Shown piece after piece: positions 24,296 through 35,900 of a stretch of 64,000 nt of DNA. This stretch comes from Botryotinia globosa. Lineage: Eukaryota; Ascomycota; Leotiomycetes; Helotiales; Sclerotiniaceae. Numbering within the stretch: the stretch's first letter is position 1; each line of letters opens with the position of its first letter. Location of the stretch: the NCBI GenBank assembly GCA_014898425.1, contig RCSZ01000001.1:2294001-2358000 (forward strand), in the 5' to 3' direction. A program made the translations under genes and the position numbers. The notes beneath the pieces are model-generated. The model did no database searches. It was not told the origin of the DNA and worked only from the letters and a program-made list of their open reading frames with translations.

Positions 24296-26686
24296 ATGGC
24301 ACCCAAAAAAGATAAAGATATTAGTCCCGTCAGAGTGAGATTACCCCGGGCAGCAAAAGACAAACCGAAGGCATCACCTGAGCTTATTCCAAAGACTGCG
24401 CCCCAAATAATTAAGAAAATTCCAGGTCGTTCAAAGAAATCCGCTCCAGAAGCAAGTTCGGCTCGCAGAGTGAAAGGAAAAGGACGAGCAGTAACTACTG
24501 TAGAGCCCTCGAGATCTCGTCCCAATGATGAGATAATACGTCAAGAAGCAACCTATCCGAATCCCTTCTCCACAGAAAGCTCTCGTAAGAATACCGCAGC
24601 TTTGCTTTCTCAATGGGATTCCACCAAGTCACCAGCTTTTAATTCACCAAATCCGGGAAATGGCTTGGTTAATGGAACTCCAAAGTCTAAGTCGCCAAGA
24701 TCTGCGAGATCCAAGCACGATAGATCATGCTCGATATTGGATAAAGGGCATATTGCAATTCCCCCACCATCTTCGAAGGACAGAGGAGAGCAAACCTCCC
24801 AGCTGTTCGATGCCAACAAACAACAACGTTTGAACTCCTTGGCGGAGGGAAAGTTTCCCGATCCGACTTACCCACGGGCGAGTATATCCGATGGAACAGA
24901 ACCTTCTCCGGGGTTCAATGCCGCCATGGGGTTTAGATACTCTCCAGGTTTTGGAGGACCACATGGCTTTAACACGAGTCCAAGAAAACAGTCTGTTTTT
25001 AATCTGGCGCGAAATAGTTCTGCAATACCAGGAACTGGAGTTCTATCATCCTCAGGGACTATCAAACCAGCAGACCAAACCAACCACGGTGGTGTTGCTG
25101 ATGCTGGCCGCAGTCTTCGTGCCGATGGAGAGGGACTTAGTAATTCATCATCTAAGAAAGTATCTACAGTTCCAGCCGAAGGGTTCCAGCAATATTCCAC
25201 AGGTTTTAGCCCACAATATCCTCAGACTATCACACAGTATTCCGACTCTACTTCAACAAACTGGCCCTATTCAATGGATTGGAATCAAAACAGGCTTCCA
25301 GGGCAGGTAAACACAGCAACCCAATCATTAGGATCTTACGGACCGTGGTTCGGACCTGGACATCCAGACTCCGAAAAGCAAGACTGGTATGCTGATTGGA
25401 TGGCGTCGCAGCAAAACTTTCCTTCGATACCAGGCTACCTTTCAAACCAGATGATAGGTTACTACCCAATGCAAGATCTCGAACCTACTCCTGAAAATAT
25501 TCCACACCAGGCTGCTCAGGATGCTACAGTGATTGACGATCCAGAACCCCAGGGTATCAGAGAAAGTAGAATGACACGGGAGAAAACCATGCTTGTACCA
25601 GGCGGAAAAATAGTCAAAACAACGACAACAGTATTCACGCCCACTGACGAAGAGAAAAATAAGAAGGGGAAAAACGTTGAACAGAATATAGAAGACAAAG
25701 TCGGTATAGTCGTAGTAGACAAAGAGGGTAACGTTGATGTCGAGTCTGGAGATTGGCTAGCAGGGTTTAACAGAATCGAAGGATGGGAGGTCGAAGCTTT
25801 ACTCGGACAAAGTAAAAGGTGGCGATCTTATAGAAATCGAAATGGAGTCACAAAGAAAGTCATTACGAAAAAAGCTAATCATAAAAAGCCTACAACCTCG
25901 AAGAAAGCTGTTGTTTCGTTACAACAACCAGTCTTTCCCCAGCTGCATTCAAATCTACCCCAATTCACACAATTAGCGCCTACCAAGTTTGGAACTCTCA
26001 ATAACTCTATATCTAACCCCATGTCACCCTCTATAAACTTCATCCCCTTTGATCTCCCGCGCCTTACCAACACAAGGTCCACCAGATCACGAGCCACACG
26101 TATATCAAAGCCAAAGCCTCAACCGGTAAAAAAGGCAGCCGCAAAGAAAGCCGCCCCAAAAGGTAAATCCAAAACACCAACACCAACACCAACACAAACA
26201 CCTAAGCCCAAAGCCACCGCCAGCAAAGAAACCAAACCAGCCTCAACTCCAGCTCGTAGCCTTCGTTCAACTAAAACACCTTCCAAAGCAGAACCCTCTG
26301 AGGCTAAATCTGGTCCCAAGCCCAGTCCCTCTAAATCCAAATCCTCATCAGTAAAAAAGTCCACTAAAGTTAAAGCTGCAGGCAAACAAGTCGCCGCGAA
26401 GCAGAAGAAAACGCAAAGTGTTATTAACCGGGGGGAGTCTCCCAATTCAGCAAGGGATTCTATCCGCAATGGCGTCAACTTTGTTAATGGCTTTACGAGC
26501 GACACTACAGAGCTGCAGAAGGAAGTCCAACGTGATCAAGCTCTCGCCAGTCAAGCCGCTGAAAACCTAGAACGATTCCGTGGCAAAGGCGCCGAGAAAG
26601 CTTCCCAGCATTTTGAGAAGCTCATAGAGAATGTCGAGAAAGGGCGCAAGGAACTAGAAAGGCGTAATAAGAAACCTCAATCATGA
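24296..26686 (+). CDS. Lys/Ser/Pro-rich protein of unknown function, probably nuclear
   Basis: A single open exon from ATG 24296 (MAPKKDKDISPVRVR) encodes 796 residues; an in-frame ATG at 24248 is probably in the leader. No catalytic domain is recognised. Residues 1-380 are mostly disordered, rich in Ser, Pro, Asn and Gln with many basic SPR/TPK motifs. A more ordered middle part contains GKIVKTTTTVFTPTDEE, then KVGIVVVDKEGNVDVESGDW and IEGWEVEALLGQSKRWRSYR, which look like a compact conserved block. The next 150 residues are a histone-H1-like Lys/Ala/Pro/Ser tail (KKAAAKKAAPKGKSK with TPTPTPTQTPKP). The last 60 residues (ELQKEVQRDQALASQAAENL to KGRKELERRNKK) are predicted coiled coil. Nuclear or chromatin association is inferred from composition only. 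It may be lineage-restricted. Confidence 0.8.
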   Translation: MAPKKDKDISPVRVRLPRAAKDKPKASPELIPKTAPQIIKKIPGRSKKSAPEASSARRVKGKGRAVTTVEPSRSRPNDEIIRQEATYPNPFSTESSRKNTAALLSQWDSTKSPAFNSPNPGNGLVNGTPKSKSPRSARSKHDRSCSILDKGHIAIPPPSSKDRGEQTSQLFDANKQQRLNSLAEGKFPDPTYPRASISDGTEPSPGFNAAMGFRYSPGFGGPHGFNTSPRKQSVFNLARNSSAIPGTGVLSSSGTIKPADQTNHGGVADAGRSLRADGEGLSNSSSKKVSTVPAEGFQQYSTGFSPQYPQTITQYSDSTSTNWPYSMDWNQNRLPGQVNTATQSLGSYGPWFGPGHPDSEKQDWYADWMASQQNFPSIPGYLSNQMIGYYPMQDLEPTPENIPHQAAQDATVIDDPEPQGIRESRMTREKTMLVPGGKIVKTTTTVFTPTDEEKNKKGKNVEQNIEDKVGIVVVDKEGNVDVESGDWLAGFNRIEGWEVEALLGQSKRWRSYRNRNGVTKKVITKKANHKKPTTSKKAVVSLQQPVFPQLHSNLPQFTQLAPTKFGTLNNSISNPMSPSINFIPFDLPRLTNTRSTRSRATRISKPKPQPVKKAAAKKAAPKGKSKTPTPTPTQTPKPKATASKETKPASTPARSLRSTKTPSKAEPSEAKSGPKPSPSKSKSSSVKKSTKVKAAGKQVAAKQKKTQSVINRGESPNSARDSIRNGVNFVNGFTSDTTELQKEVQRDQALASQAAENLERFRGKGAEKASQHFEKLIENVEKGRKELERRNKKPQS

Positions 26687-27422
26687 AGGAATCATTTAGA
26701 GATATGGAACGTGAGAGATTACACAGGCAGCCATGTGGAACGATCTGTATAAATCTTTGGCCGGTAGCTAATATGCACCATATTTTATGTTGTGGGCATT
26801 TGTTCTTTGTCTTTTTAGAAAAGTTTGGTAAAGGTTTTCGTATAAGTCCTTTTCTTAATGATAAAGTATGTGTCTGTGTACAATCATGTCATGTCAAGCT
26901 TTGTTTCAACCTTCCTGTCTTTCTTGATCTAAGTACGTTTCTATTGAAGCCGAAAGATTTGCTCCGCTTCTTCACTCTTTGTTTTCTGGTCCACGGCTGT
27001 AAGATCGATCTTAATTACTTGAATTGCTTGAATTAATTTAAGGAGGCATTATGTGTGCATATCACGCATCTAATCTCCAGATTTTTCTGCGTCAGGGAAG
27101 TTGAGCACCCTTCTCCAAGATTCAGATCTACTCGACAGATACTGATTATGAACATTCCTCCGGCTTTTACAATAGAACAAATACATATTATTGAAGCCAA
27201 AATTAGCGTCAGAATTATTACCCGATACGATTGCGAAAAGTTAAAAATTTGAAATAGAATTGAGAGGGTTCTGCTGAACCATAATGCACAAAGAGCGCAA
27301 CTTTTAGATAGAAACGCAAAAAGAGCCTTCGAGACTATTGCTAAAAGATTAAATCAAACAAGCTATGTAAAATGATGAACGAAGACCAAACGCCTAGAAC
27401 ATAGAGCCAGAAAAGACCTCAT
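26687..27422. other. Convergent 3' flanks, no gene recognised
   Basis: AT-rich 3' sequences of the Lys-rich protein gene (plus) and the aldolase gene (minus). A 117-codon frame begins at 26683, overlapping the stop of the previous gene, and has no protein-like features. Confidence 0.5.
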
Positions 27423-28595
27423 CTAAAGGCTTTTTTCCAAAGCAACCAACTCTCGAAATCCTTCTTTCCACTTCGTCATCTCATCACTAGTGGGATGTGG
27501 TAACGGTGCGCGACCATATCCTCCATAGCCCAACCAACTCTCCATACCAGCCTTAGTGCTCACAATACCTCCCTGGATAGCGGCCCAATCACCTTGAGCA
27601 ACTACTTCCTGAAGTTTTTGGGCTTCCTTGATTTTTCCTTCGTGGTATAATTTAGTCATTTCGATGCAAGTCTTCGGGGCAATATTTGCTAACCCCGCGA
27701 GGATCCCATGACCACCCCCAATCAGACTTTGTAGGGTGAAATCAGCACTACCTCCAAGAACCAAGAATGGTGGAGATGCGGGGGAGTGTGGCTTGGAAGT
27801 CCTTGTGGCTGCCACGATTCGATTCAATTTACCAGTATTTCCACAGGTCAGCTTCACACCCACGATGTTGGGATGAGCTGATAATTTGATGATAACATCT
27901 GATGAGAGATCCATGCCGGATACAGCTCCCGGATAGTTGTAAATTAATAATGGAATAGGAGATTGGTCTGCTACAGTTGTGAAGAATTCGAGTACGGAAG
28001 CAGAGGAAGGCAAAAATAGAGGTGCATAATACGAAGGCGGTAGAATAAGTGCGTAATCTCCCCCAGCCGCGAAGGCTTCTCGGCAATATTGCACCGTTTC
28101 TCGGACAGATTGTGCGCCACAACCGACAATGATAGGAAGATGTAGGAACCCAGCCGACGTGAGTGCGGCACGAGTTGTTGCCGTAACAGTCTGACGTTCT
28201 GCGTGGGTGAGATTGACAGCTTCGCCGTTGGAGCCTTGAGTGGCTAGGCCATTGACTCCAGCTTTTGCGAGACGAATCGCATGACTAGAGATAGTCTTCG
28301 TATCGAGTTCTTCCGTGATCGGGTCGAAGAAGCAAACTGTGGGAACGTAAACGCCAGGAACCAGAGGACGAGCCATGTGATCGTCGGCTTCTGTTGAGTC
28401 ACTACTGTAAGACGAACTGTATGAGGATTCGTTCACAGAATATATGCTATGTTCGTTGCTCGGGTCTAGCAAGACCGAATTTATTGGAGGGTGGAAAGAC
28501 ATGTTAAAATCTGTTGAGAACTCTCTCACGGGTGAAGGGGCATCGTTACTGTGTGGCGCCATGGTGAATATAGGATATGCAATTATGTGTACCAA
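27423..28595 (-). CDS. DHDPS-like class I aldolase (DapA/LGA1 family)
   Basis: One uninterrupted exon of 390 codons from ATG 28595. From about residue 77 it matches the dihydrodipicolinate synthase superfamily, a (beta/alpha)8 barrel. The segment GVNGLATQGSNGEAVNLTHAER is the substrate-carboxylate loop, LLIYNYPG carries the catalytic Tyr, and GVKLTCGNTG carries the Schiff-base Lys (about residue 248). GGSADFTLQSLIGGGHGILAGLANIAP follows. Fungi do not use DapA for lysine, so members act as aldolases on 2-keto-3-deoxy sugar acids or 4-hydroxy-2-oxoglutarate. The L-threo-3-deoxy-hexulosonate aldolase of D-galacturonate breakdown (LGA1/gaaC) is a close relative. The substrate here cannot be fixed. 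The 75-residue Ser-rich N-terminal extension is unusual; translation may start at the later ATG 28562 or at MARPLVPGVYVPT. Confidence 0.85.
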   Translation of the reverse strand: MVHIIAYPIFTMAPHSNDAPSPVREFSTDFNMSFHPPINSVLLDPSNEHSIYSVNESSYSSSYSSDSTEADDHMARPLVPGVYVPTVCFFDPITEELDTKTISSHAIRLAKAGVNGLATQGSNGEAVNLTHAERQTVTATTRAALTSAGFLHLPIIVGCGAQSVRETVQYCREAFAAGGDYALILPPSYYAPLFLPSSASVLEFFTTVADQSPIPLLIYNYPGAVSGMDLSSDVIIKLSAHPNIVGVKLTCGNTGKLNRIVAATRTSKPHSPASPPFLVLGGSADFTLQSLIGGGHGILAGLANIAPKTCIEMTKLYHEGKIKEAQKLQEVVAQGDWAAIQGGIVSTKAGMESWLGYGGYGRAPLPHPTSDEMTKWKEGFRELVALEKSL

Positions 28596-31500
28596 GATGT
28601 ATGCTGGAGAGAAAAACCAAGGCTATGCTAGTTTGGAATGTGATGCTTTAGCTGGATTCTATGTGAGAAGGTCAGTCTAAGACAACATTGACTTAAAGGG
28701 AGGCAAAGTTCTTGAAATGATGTTGTCAAGGACCTTTGTGTGGGTAACATTTGAATATTAAATATTATTTCCTCGGTTTGCTCCTGGTGGCGTATACGAG
28801 CTACTTCCCTCGTCGCATAGTGTGGGGGTTCAAGAGTTCTCAAGGAGTTGGACCTCGTGGCATGGCTTGTTTTCCCTGGTCATGTTAGTAAACGGCGAAG
28901 AAAAGTAAGACCAGATATGAATGCAAGATGGGAGATTGTGAAGCGTGGGCAGATACGCGCCTTGCATAATGGTAAAGAAGCCATCATGAAATCCAAATGT
29001 TACTTTCCATATCGACGACAGCAGCAAGGAGTAGCAGGTGACGGCAACTAACGGCAACTAACCCCTCCATTTCCCGACCAATTACACGTTTAGCTCAACA
29101 AAGCTGGGATTCCTGATCTGGAAATTAGTGATGATTGACTGCGTCTCGATATTCGATATGCTGCACTCTCCGTTTTTGATCAATGATCATCAACGATGTT
29201 GTATTCTGAATTCAATAGAGAACGGCAGACAAGCCTATCTTGGTGCTTTTTCTGCTTGCCAAGAGATGAAATGTAAGGAAAAGGGAAAGTGCAATCTCTG
29301 AACCCCGTATTCCATTACAGGTCGGGCGCCGTTTGCTCCTTCCTAGACAACTTCACCTCACCGCATACATGATACCTCAGTAAAGTTGCATGCTTGTCCA
29401 ATAATCTGTTGCCAATTTCAATTTCAATTGCTTATTTGCATCATGACCTTAAGAAACTTCCATCTCTCCGAGTACGATAATGTAAGAGCTTTCTAACGGG
29501 TTTGGCTGGGGGGGCAATTCCTGGATCTTGATTGATGGCAAAAGAAAAAGTTGGTATATGGAGGCTCAGACAGACTCAGAGCAGTCTCACTCAGCAACAA
29601 CCACACAAATTCTCCAGAGCTGAACTTTTGCATTTTGCCAAAAGCTCACTCATATTGGGCTGAAGAAACCATGCCTGTAGACGATTTTGTCATTTCTTTC
29701 AGGTGTATATAAACGTACGTAGCCTGGCCTTTCATCGAATTGTACTTGTCGCTGCAGAGTAGAATGTCTGCTGATACGGGATAATGACCTCGATCCCTGA
29801 AAATCGCGGGGTTCATCGACCCTGGTCTTGTAAGATGATTCCCCAGATGGCTTAGCTGACACAAGAATCCAAGATCACGGTGTTGGTAACATGTTCGGAC
29901 AGCCGTTTCTTGTCGAGATTCAGTGAAAGAACGTGGGGGTGGAGAATGAGAAGGGATGAATCAACCGACCGCAGTTTGGCCAACGAGAATCTGGGGTTTT
30001 CTATGATATCTTGGCACACATGACATCGACTTCCCATCTCCGTATCGAACCACCAGAACCCCGAATCACCTTCTTCTAGGATCACGAGATATCAAAGTCG
30101 AAGAGATGTATCATATTCTTGAGACGCGAAATTACATAATGGCTCTACGAGAACCGGCAACTAGAAACCCAGAGACGACATCCCCAACGTACAATCAGAC
30201 CACGCTGTCGCCTCCAGACTCCGTTAGTGTCTGCGGTGATACATGATACATAATGCATTCATCATACCAATGATTGAATGGGACCACGATGCAAGATCTT
30301 ACTTTTGCTTGATCATTCAGCGCGCTACGTTCTTACCAACATATAAACCTCGGCATTGGAAATGGTCTTACCTACGAAGTTGGGTCAAATCAGACCATCG
30401 TTGTGAGAAATACGACGAGAGTTTTAGAATAGGCAGCTCCCGTGGCATATTTTCAATGCGTCTCCCCTGAATTGCATCTACCTGCCGAATGTGATTCGCC
30501 AAGCAACTGGTACGATAAAAAGCCTCTTATCACTCACTGTTCTTTGATATTCCAAAGCAGCGCGGATTCAGAACTTTCAGAGCCGGCAATGCAACAACTA
30601 TGACAATCCTTGCAGATTTTCTTAATCTAGAAGCTCAAAATTGTCGTCTTCCATGATAATAATTATACACCCGGTATTATTCGTCTACCAGAATAGTAAA
30701 TGTCCAGCACCCCCTTGGCGCCCGTTTTCAGATGCGTCCGAACACAAAAGAGGTACCATGGCACGTGGACATTAACCTTCAAGTTAGTGCAGTGAACACA
30801 GCTTGTAATCAACAAGCTGCTCACACTACAAAGCGAGTAGACTATATGCGCTGTGTTTACAAGTGCATTCAAAAGTTGTCCTACAATCGCGTCTTCTCAA
30901 TTACACCAGGAAGCGGGCCTAGCATTCTCCATATTCGGCTATGGCTTCGTCGCATCGAAGATCTCTGCATTCATGATTTTTCATCGGCCTCAAAACTTGA
31001 GCTTTTAGTAACCAAAGAACGTCATTTTCGATAGGTACAATTACTTGGGCATATTAATGTCGCAATAGGTACCGGTACGGGCCTTGTCCAAGCTTGTCAA
31101 TCAGGTCCCGCCATCTTACGGATACGGGAAGGTCACATAGTACCCACCTAGTTCGCATAGAACGAAGTTATGTATGCGCCTAGTCTCACCAAGCATCTAA
31201 AACTAGATTCGTGGATCATTGCCGGCTCGGGTTATCCGGTGTGACACGCGTACTGGTCGCACCTCTCGGGCTAGATTATTCAGCCATCTGCAACTCATCC
31301 CGTTTGCACTGGCGTGGGGAATCACTTCACATACACTACATCAACTTTTGGTGCCCTTGCTTGTAGTGGGGGTCATGCGGGAGTGGGAGAGATGGCTTTT
31401 TCTTCTGAGTGGCGAAAATGATTTCCCGTCAACTCGAGTATCTGAACTCTTTTATCTTTTGCTTCCCATAATACATACACATGCTACCTTGTACCAGTTT

Positions 31501-32984
31501 GCTTTACAGTCGTGTTGGAATGAAATTCGTCTCACTAATTAATCAGTTATTTGGATTGTACAGTAGGTAGTTACTTACTATGGCTTCATTGCATATTGAA
31601 AGTTCGATACCAGATTTACCCGCGACAGAACGTTGAGCATTTTCTCCTCTACCTCATTTCACCAAGCTTCTACTCTACTATATAAACCCTTTCAGAAACA
31701 GTTTCTCCATCGAGAGCGCAAAGGCGGCAAACAGGCTTGTTTGTTCAGGTCAAATGCGCTCTTGTGGTGGAGTGGTAACACGCCTGGTTCGAATCGGAAA
31801 AAATCCCCATCGGGGGTTTCTCCTCCCGCCCCTCTCGTGGGGCGGTAAGGTTTTGCCATTCTGGACGTCACTGTTCAATTTCTTCCTTTCGCTTTTGGAA
31901 GAGTAGAGTTGGTGGGTGAGATTGGTGTCGTCGGCGAAGCGAGACGACGTCAACATATTGTGGGGCAACAAAGTGGTTGAAAGAACAGGCGGTCTGATAA
32001 TTGCCTACGCGGAGTTGGAACGGAATAATGCCAATGAAGAAAAGACATGCGGTGAATGTGATGGTGAATATGGAGATAAACACGAACGAAGTGCTGCACG
32101 CAATAATCAGGCACAGCTCATATACACAGGTACTCATCAGTAGCCCAAATCCTCTCGATGGCCTACTTGAACACCAAAGCTGAAATAATAACTTGGTTGA
32201 TAGCGTTGAATACGAGACGGCAATAGCAGACTACTTACTTACCTGCTTTACGCTTTTACTAAAATCTTTTTAGATCGTTGGTGCTCCCCCATTCGTTCAA
32301 ACCTTCTGAGCCTATACTCTCCCTATCCGTGGACATATCTGTTCACTTTCTCCTTCTTTTTCAAGCCTACCTTATCTTCCTCAGCATGTCTTGCAATACT
32401 ACGATCGCAGGCATCATGTTGGAGATGGGGAAACCAAAGCCCATCAATCTTCAAATATCAATCTGAATTTGAACACAGATCATCCAGCACTATCATGTTC
32501 GTTCAAGTTCAAGTTTTCACTGCTGCCATTTTTTGCGTGGGATTTGTACAGAAGGACTACAGCGCATATGAGAGTGGATGAGTTTATAAAGAGCGCTTTA
32601 ATAAAGGTGGAAAGTAGCTTCATGAGATGGATAGGTGCTAGATGAAGATGATGAAGTGAAAGAAAATAATTTGACGTCAGGAATCTAGTTATGTGTAGAA
32701 AAGAGTGCAGGTATTTTATGAGATGTTACGTAGAGACTGTTAATGTATGAAGTATATCAGGATGGATTAGGTAGATGTGGTACTTTACAATCTTGCCAGG
32801 TAGCAAAACGGAGTGGAAAGGTTATCTCAATTTAATTTCAGGCGATGGAACGGGTTAGTCATATGGATGGAGCTGATAATCAATAGATTCTGTCATTAGA
32901 ATTTTGAATTCATCGTCTCATGATTCTTTACAAGTACCTAGTGTATACACTAATCGAATGACCAAAATCCTCATGTGATCAATC
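28596..32984. other. Gene-poor stretch, 4.4 kb
   Basis: No frame longer than about 107 codons looks coding. It contains the aldolase promoter at the left, a tRNA-like relic with two hairpins at 31756-31845, and otherwise unstructured intergenic DNA. The right end is the 3' flank of the NFX1-like gene. Confidence 0.45.
31756..31845 (+). other. tRNA-like relic followed by two hairpins
   Basis: TGGTGGAGTGG at 31765-31775 matches a Pol III A box (tRNA D-arm), and GGTTCGAATC at 31786-31795 matches a B box (T-loop). Only about 10 nt separate them, so the anticodon arm is missing and this is not a functional tRNA. Directly downstream are an 8-bp hairpin at 31801-31819 (AAATCCCC pairing with GGGGGTTT, 3-nt loop) and a perfect 7-bp hairpin at 31826-31845 (CCGCCCC pairing with GGGGCGG, 6-nt loop). 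It may be the head of a tRNA-derived element or a decayed tRNA. Confidence 0.4.
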
Positions 32985-35900
32985 TCAAGCATCCCAAGCC
33001 TCCACTTCTTTTTCCCAGTCATCTACTGCAGAATCCTGTTCTTCTTTCTTCTTTTTCGCCGCCGTTCTAGTTCCCAAAACGGTAAAGCTGCTCTTTACAC
33101 CTATCTCTGGCCTCACTGGAGCTTTACTTCCGCTGGCTCCTTTGGCCACCTGACTCCACCCACCCCCCAAATGATCATCTTCTCTCCTGACAACATTCAA
33201 ACTCGAATCTACACTACAGAGAACAACTGTCGATGCTAATTGAAGTGCTTTAACCTTTTGAACAAGGCTATGCTGCATAGCAGTTAGTGCGGAATCAACT
33301 TTCGTGTACCAAGTCTCGGGAGCTTTTCCACGAAGGACAACTTCACCAGAAGGTAGGAAAGATACGTCGAAATCGAGGCCCGCGTTTGCGAATTCAGACG
33401 AAAGGTCAGTGTGTATCTCATCAATAGTTAATCCAAACCTAGGATTTGATAACAAGAATGCATTGAACGGTTCGGCTGTGGCAACCAATTTCTTTGAAGA
33501 TGCAGCTTCGACGACTGCCACTGGTTTGACTTTGACACATTGCGCTAGAGTTTTCAATGGCGCAGATACAAAGCGTGGCGTCTTAAAGATTGAGACGTGG
33601 CGATGGGGCTCTGGATCTTGACTTTCACTATCAAGGCCATAGTCTTCCGCCAATGAGTGCAGGAATGCTCTCTGATGAGATGGCATGGGCTTGAATCTTA
33701 ATCTCTTCTCCGATGGGTCCGCTGCAAAAACACGGAATTCGCGCTCGTAGGTTTGACAAAATTTGAGCATGTCTTTGACCATATCCAATGTTTGTTGCGA
33801 ATATGGAATATGATCATCTGTGTGAGTGCTTGGGTCAATATTCAAAGCTGCGGCAAGCTTTGCATTGCGTTGGAGCTTAAGACATTCGTCATTACAATCT
33901 AGTGTCTTTTTCGAATTGCCATCGCTGGTTTTCGATGCAAGACATTTGACTGCTTGCTTCTGATGTTGGCATTGGCAGGTAATGAAGGTTTTGCCTTGGC
34001 AAGGTAGTGTTTCCTTACAGGGGTAAGGGGCATGGCAAGCATCGGTACAGGAGTGATCGCAAACGCTTTTCTGCCTTCCGCACGGTTGGTGACATGGCGA
34101 AGTCGCGTCTTCGCATTGTCCGGGACGATGGCAGAGACTTTGACAAGAATGTATACCGCACTTTAACTTTTTCCCGCACGGCAAGCCACACCGGACTTCA
34201 GTGAACCAACACGGAATGTTTTTCAAAGTCCGTTTGCCACAAATACAAGGCTTCTCGGCAAGGAAGGGACACTTTGGACAAGCTTCTCCATCGAGATGGC
34301 ATTGATGCTTAGTTTGTGGATGACCACAAGTTCTTGCTCTTGTACAATCAAAACGGCACTCGGGTGGTTTCGTCCCGCAAGGCAGCGGAGGCTGCAAAAC
34401 GGTACGGCCACAAGCGCAGCTGATTTCTTCAAAGATAGCTTCACGGCATGATCTACAAGGGCCCTTGTGACAAAGTTCCGCGCAAGCATGTTCACCGCAT
34501 TTGAGTGTGCGTCCACAGACTTTGAGACAGATGTGCTCAGCCTCAATGTTCTCTTCTGTCGGCGGAGCATTCAAAGCACGATGCTTACGTTTTGCGGCTT
34601 GTCGCTCACTTGCTTTCTTTTCGCCAGAACAACATCGCTCGCCACATTCGTGTCTCCCACAGTTGAGTGTCGCTCGGCATACTCGAGGGCACTGGGGCTT
34701 CTCATCCAACCCTTGATGACACATAGTGTTTGATGTTGTCCTACCGCAGCGACATGCAATCAACACCGACTGAAAGCAAGGCTGGCACTCGCCTTCATGA
34801 CAAATACCTTGGCAGGTATGCCCGCACTTTAGTGGCAATTCGCACTTCTCTTGACAGTGAGGAATATGCTGGGTGCAATCGGTTCGTGGGGTTTCGAGAA
34901 GTGTACAAATTGGTGTTTTCCCACAGGGACAAGTTGTGACAACGTCAGGCGACAATGGACAGTGTGCAGGTAATAGGTCTTGAGGGTGACATTTAGTCTC
35001 ACAGTAATGGTCTGGTTTACCGCAATCAAAGGGTCTACGGCATTCAGAACCACAGTCAAAAGATCCAATCCATGTCCTCGCGGCCAAACTTTCACCATGA
35101 AGCGTACTGGTTGGTGCTTGACTTTCACGCTCTTCATCGCGTTCCGAGCAAGGTAGAGTTTTTTCGACTTTACCACAGTAGCATGTTGATTCAATAAGAA
35201 CCTCGCAACTGCCACAAAGGCCCTCATGACAACTCCGCTCACAATTGTGTTCTCCGCAGGGAAGCACATCATCGCAGATTTGCCCACAAGCCCACCCGCT
35301 TTCGTACTTCGTATCTAAACATCTTCTTGAAACCGTCTCTTTGCCACAAAAGCAAGGAAGTGAAGGCCCCATATGCGCGCAAGGCGGACACGGTCCAGCA
35401 TGGCACATGAGATCACATGGATGTGGACAGTGTCCGATCCGCTTCTTTGAACAACTCTGCCCACAAGAATGTGGTGGTAGCCCAGCTACTGATCGTGGTT
35501 CAATCTCCTTCTCACACCAACAAGTATACGATATCGGCAAGTCTTCTTTGGGCAAGTTACAACCGGGACATCTCCATTGTCTCGGTGGTGGCAATTCTCC
35601 ATTTTCAACTGCTCGTTGTTGATGTGTCGATACTTCATTCTTCGACCATTTTTTGACACATGATAAATGAAGAACCGACCAACAACTTTTACAGTTCCAT
35701 ATCTTAGAATTTGGTAAAACTTCGTTGGTACAAATTGCGCATTCGTATTGACCATTTGTAATATCTTCGTGTGTTCGAGTGGCAAGATCTGCAGCTTGCG
35801 ATTTCGACATTCGACGTGCGCGCGGAGCTCGAGAGGGTCCAGGTCGGGTGGCAATAGGGTGTCCAGGTGTAAATGCCGGAGCATCTCCAGCAAGAGAACC

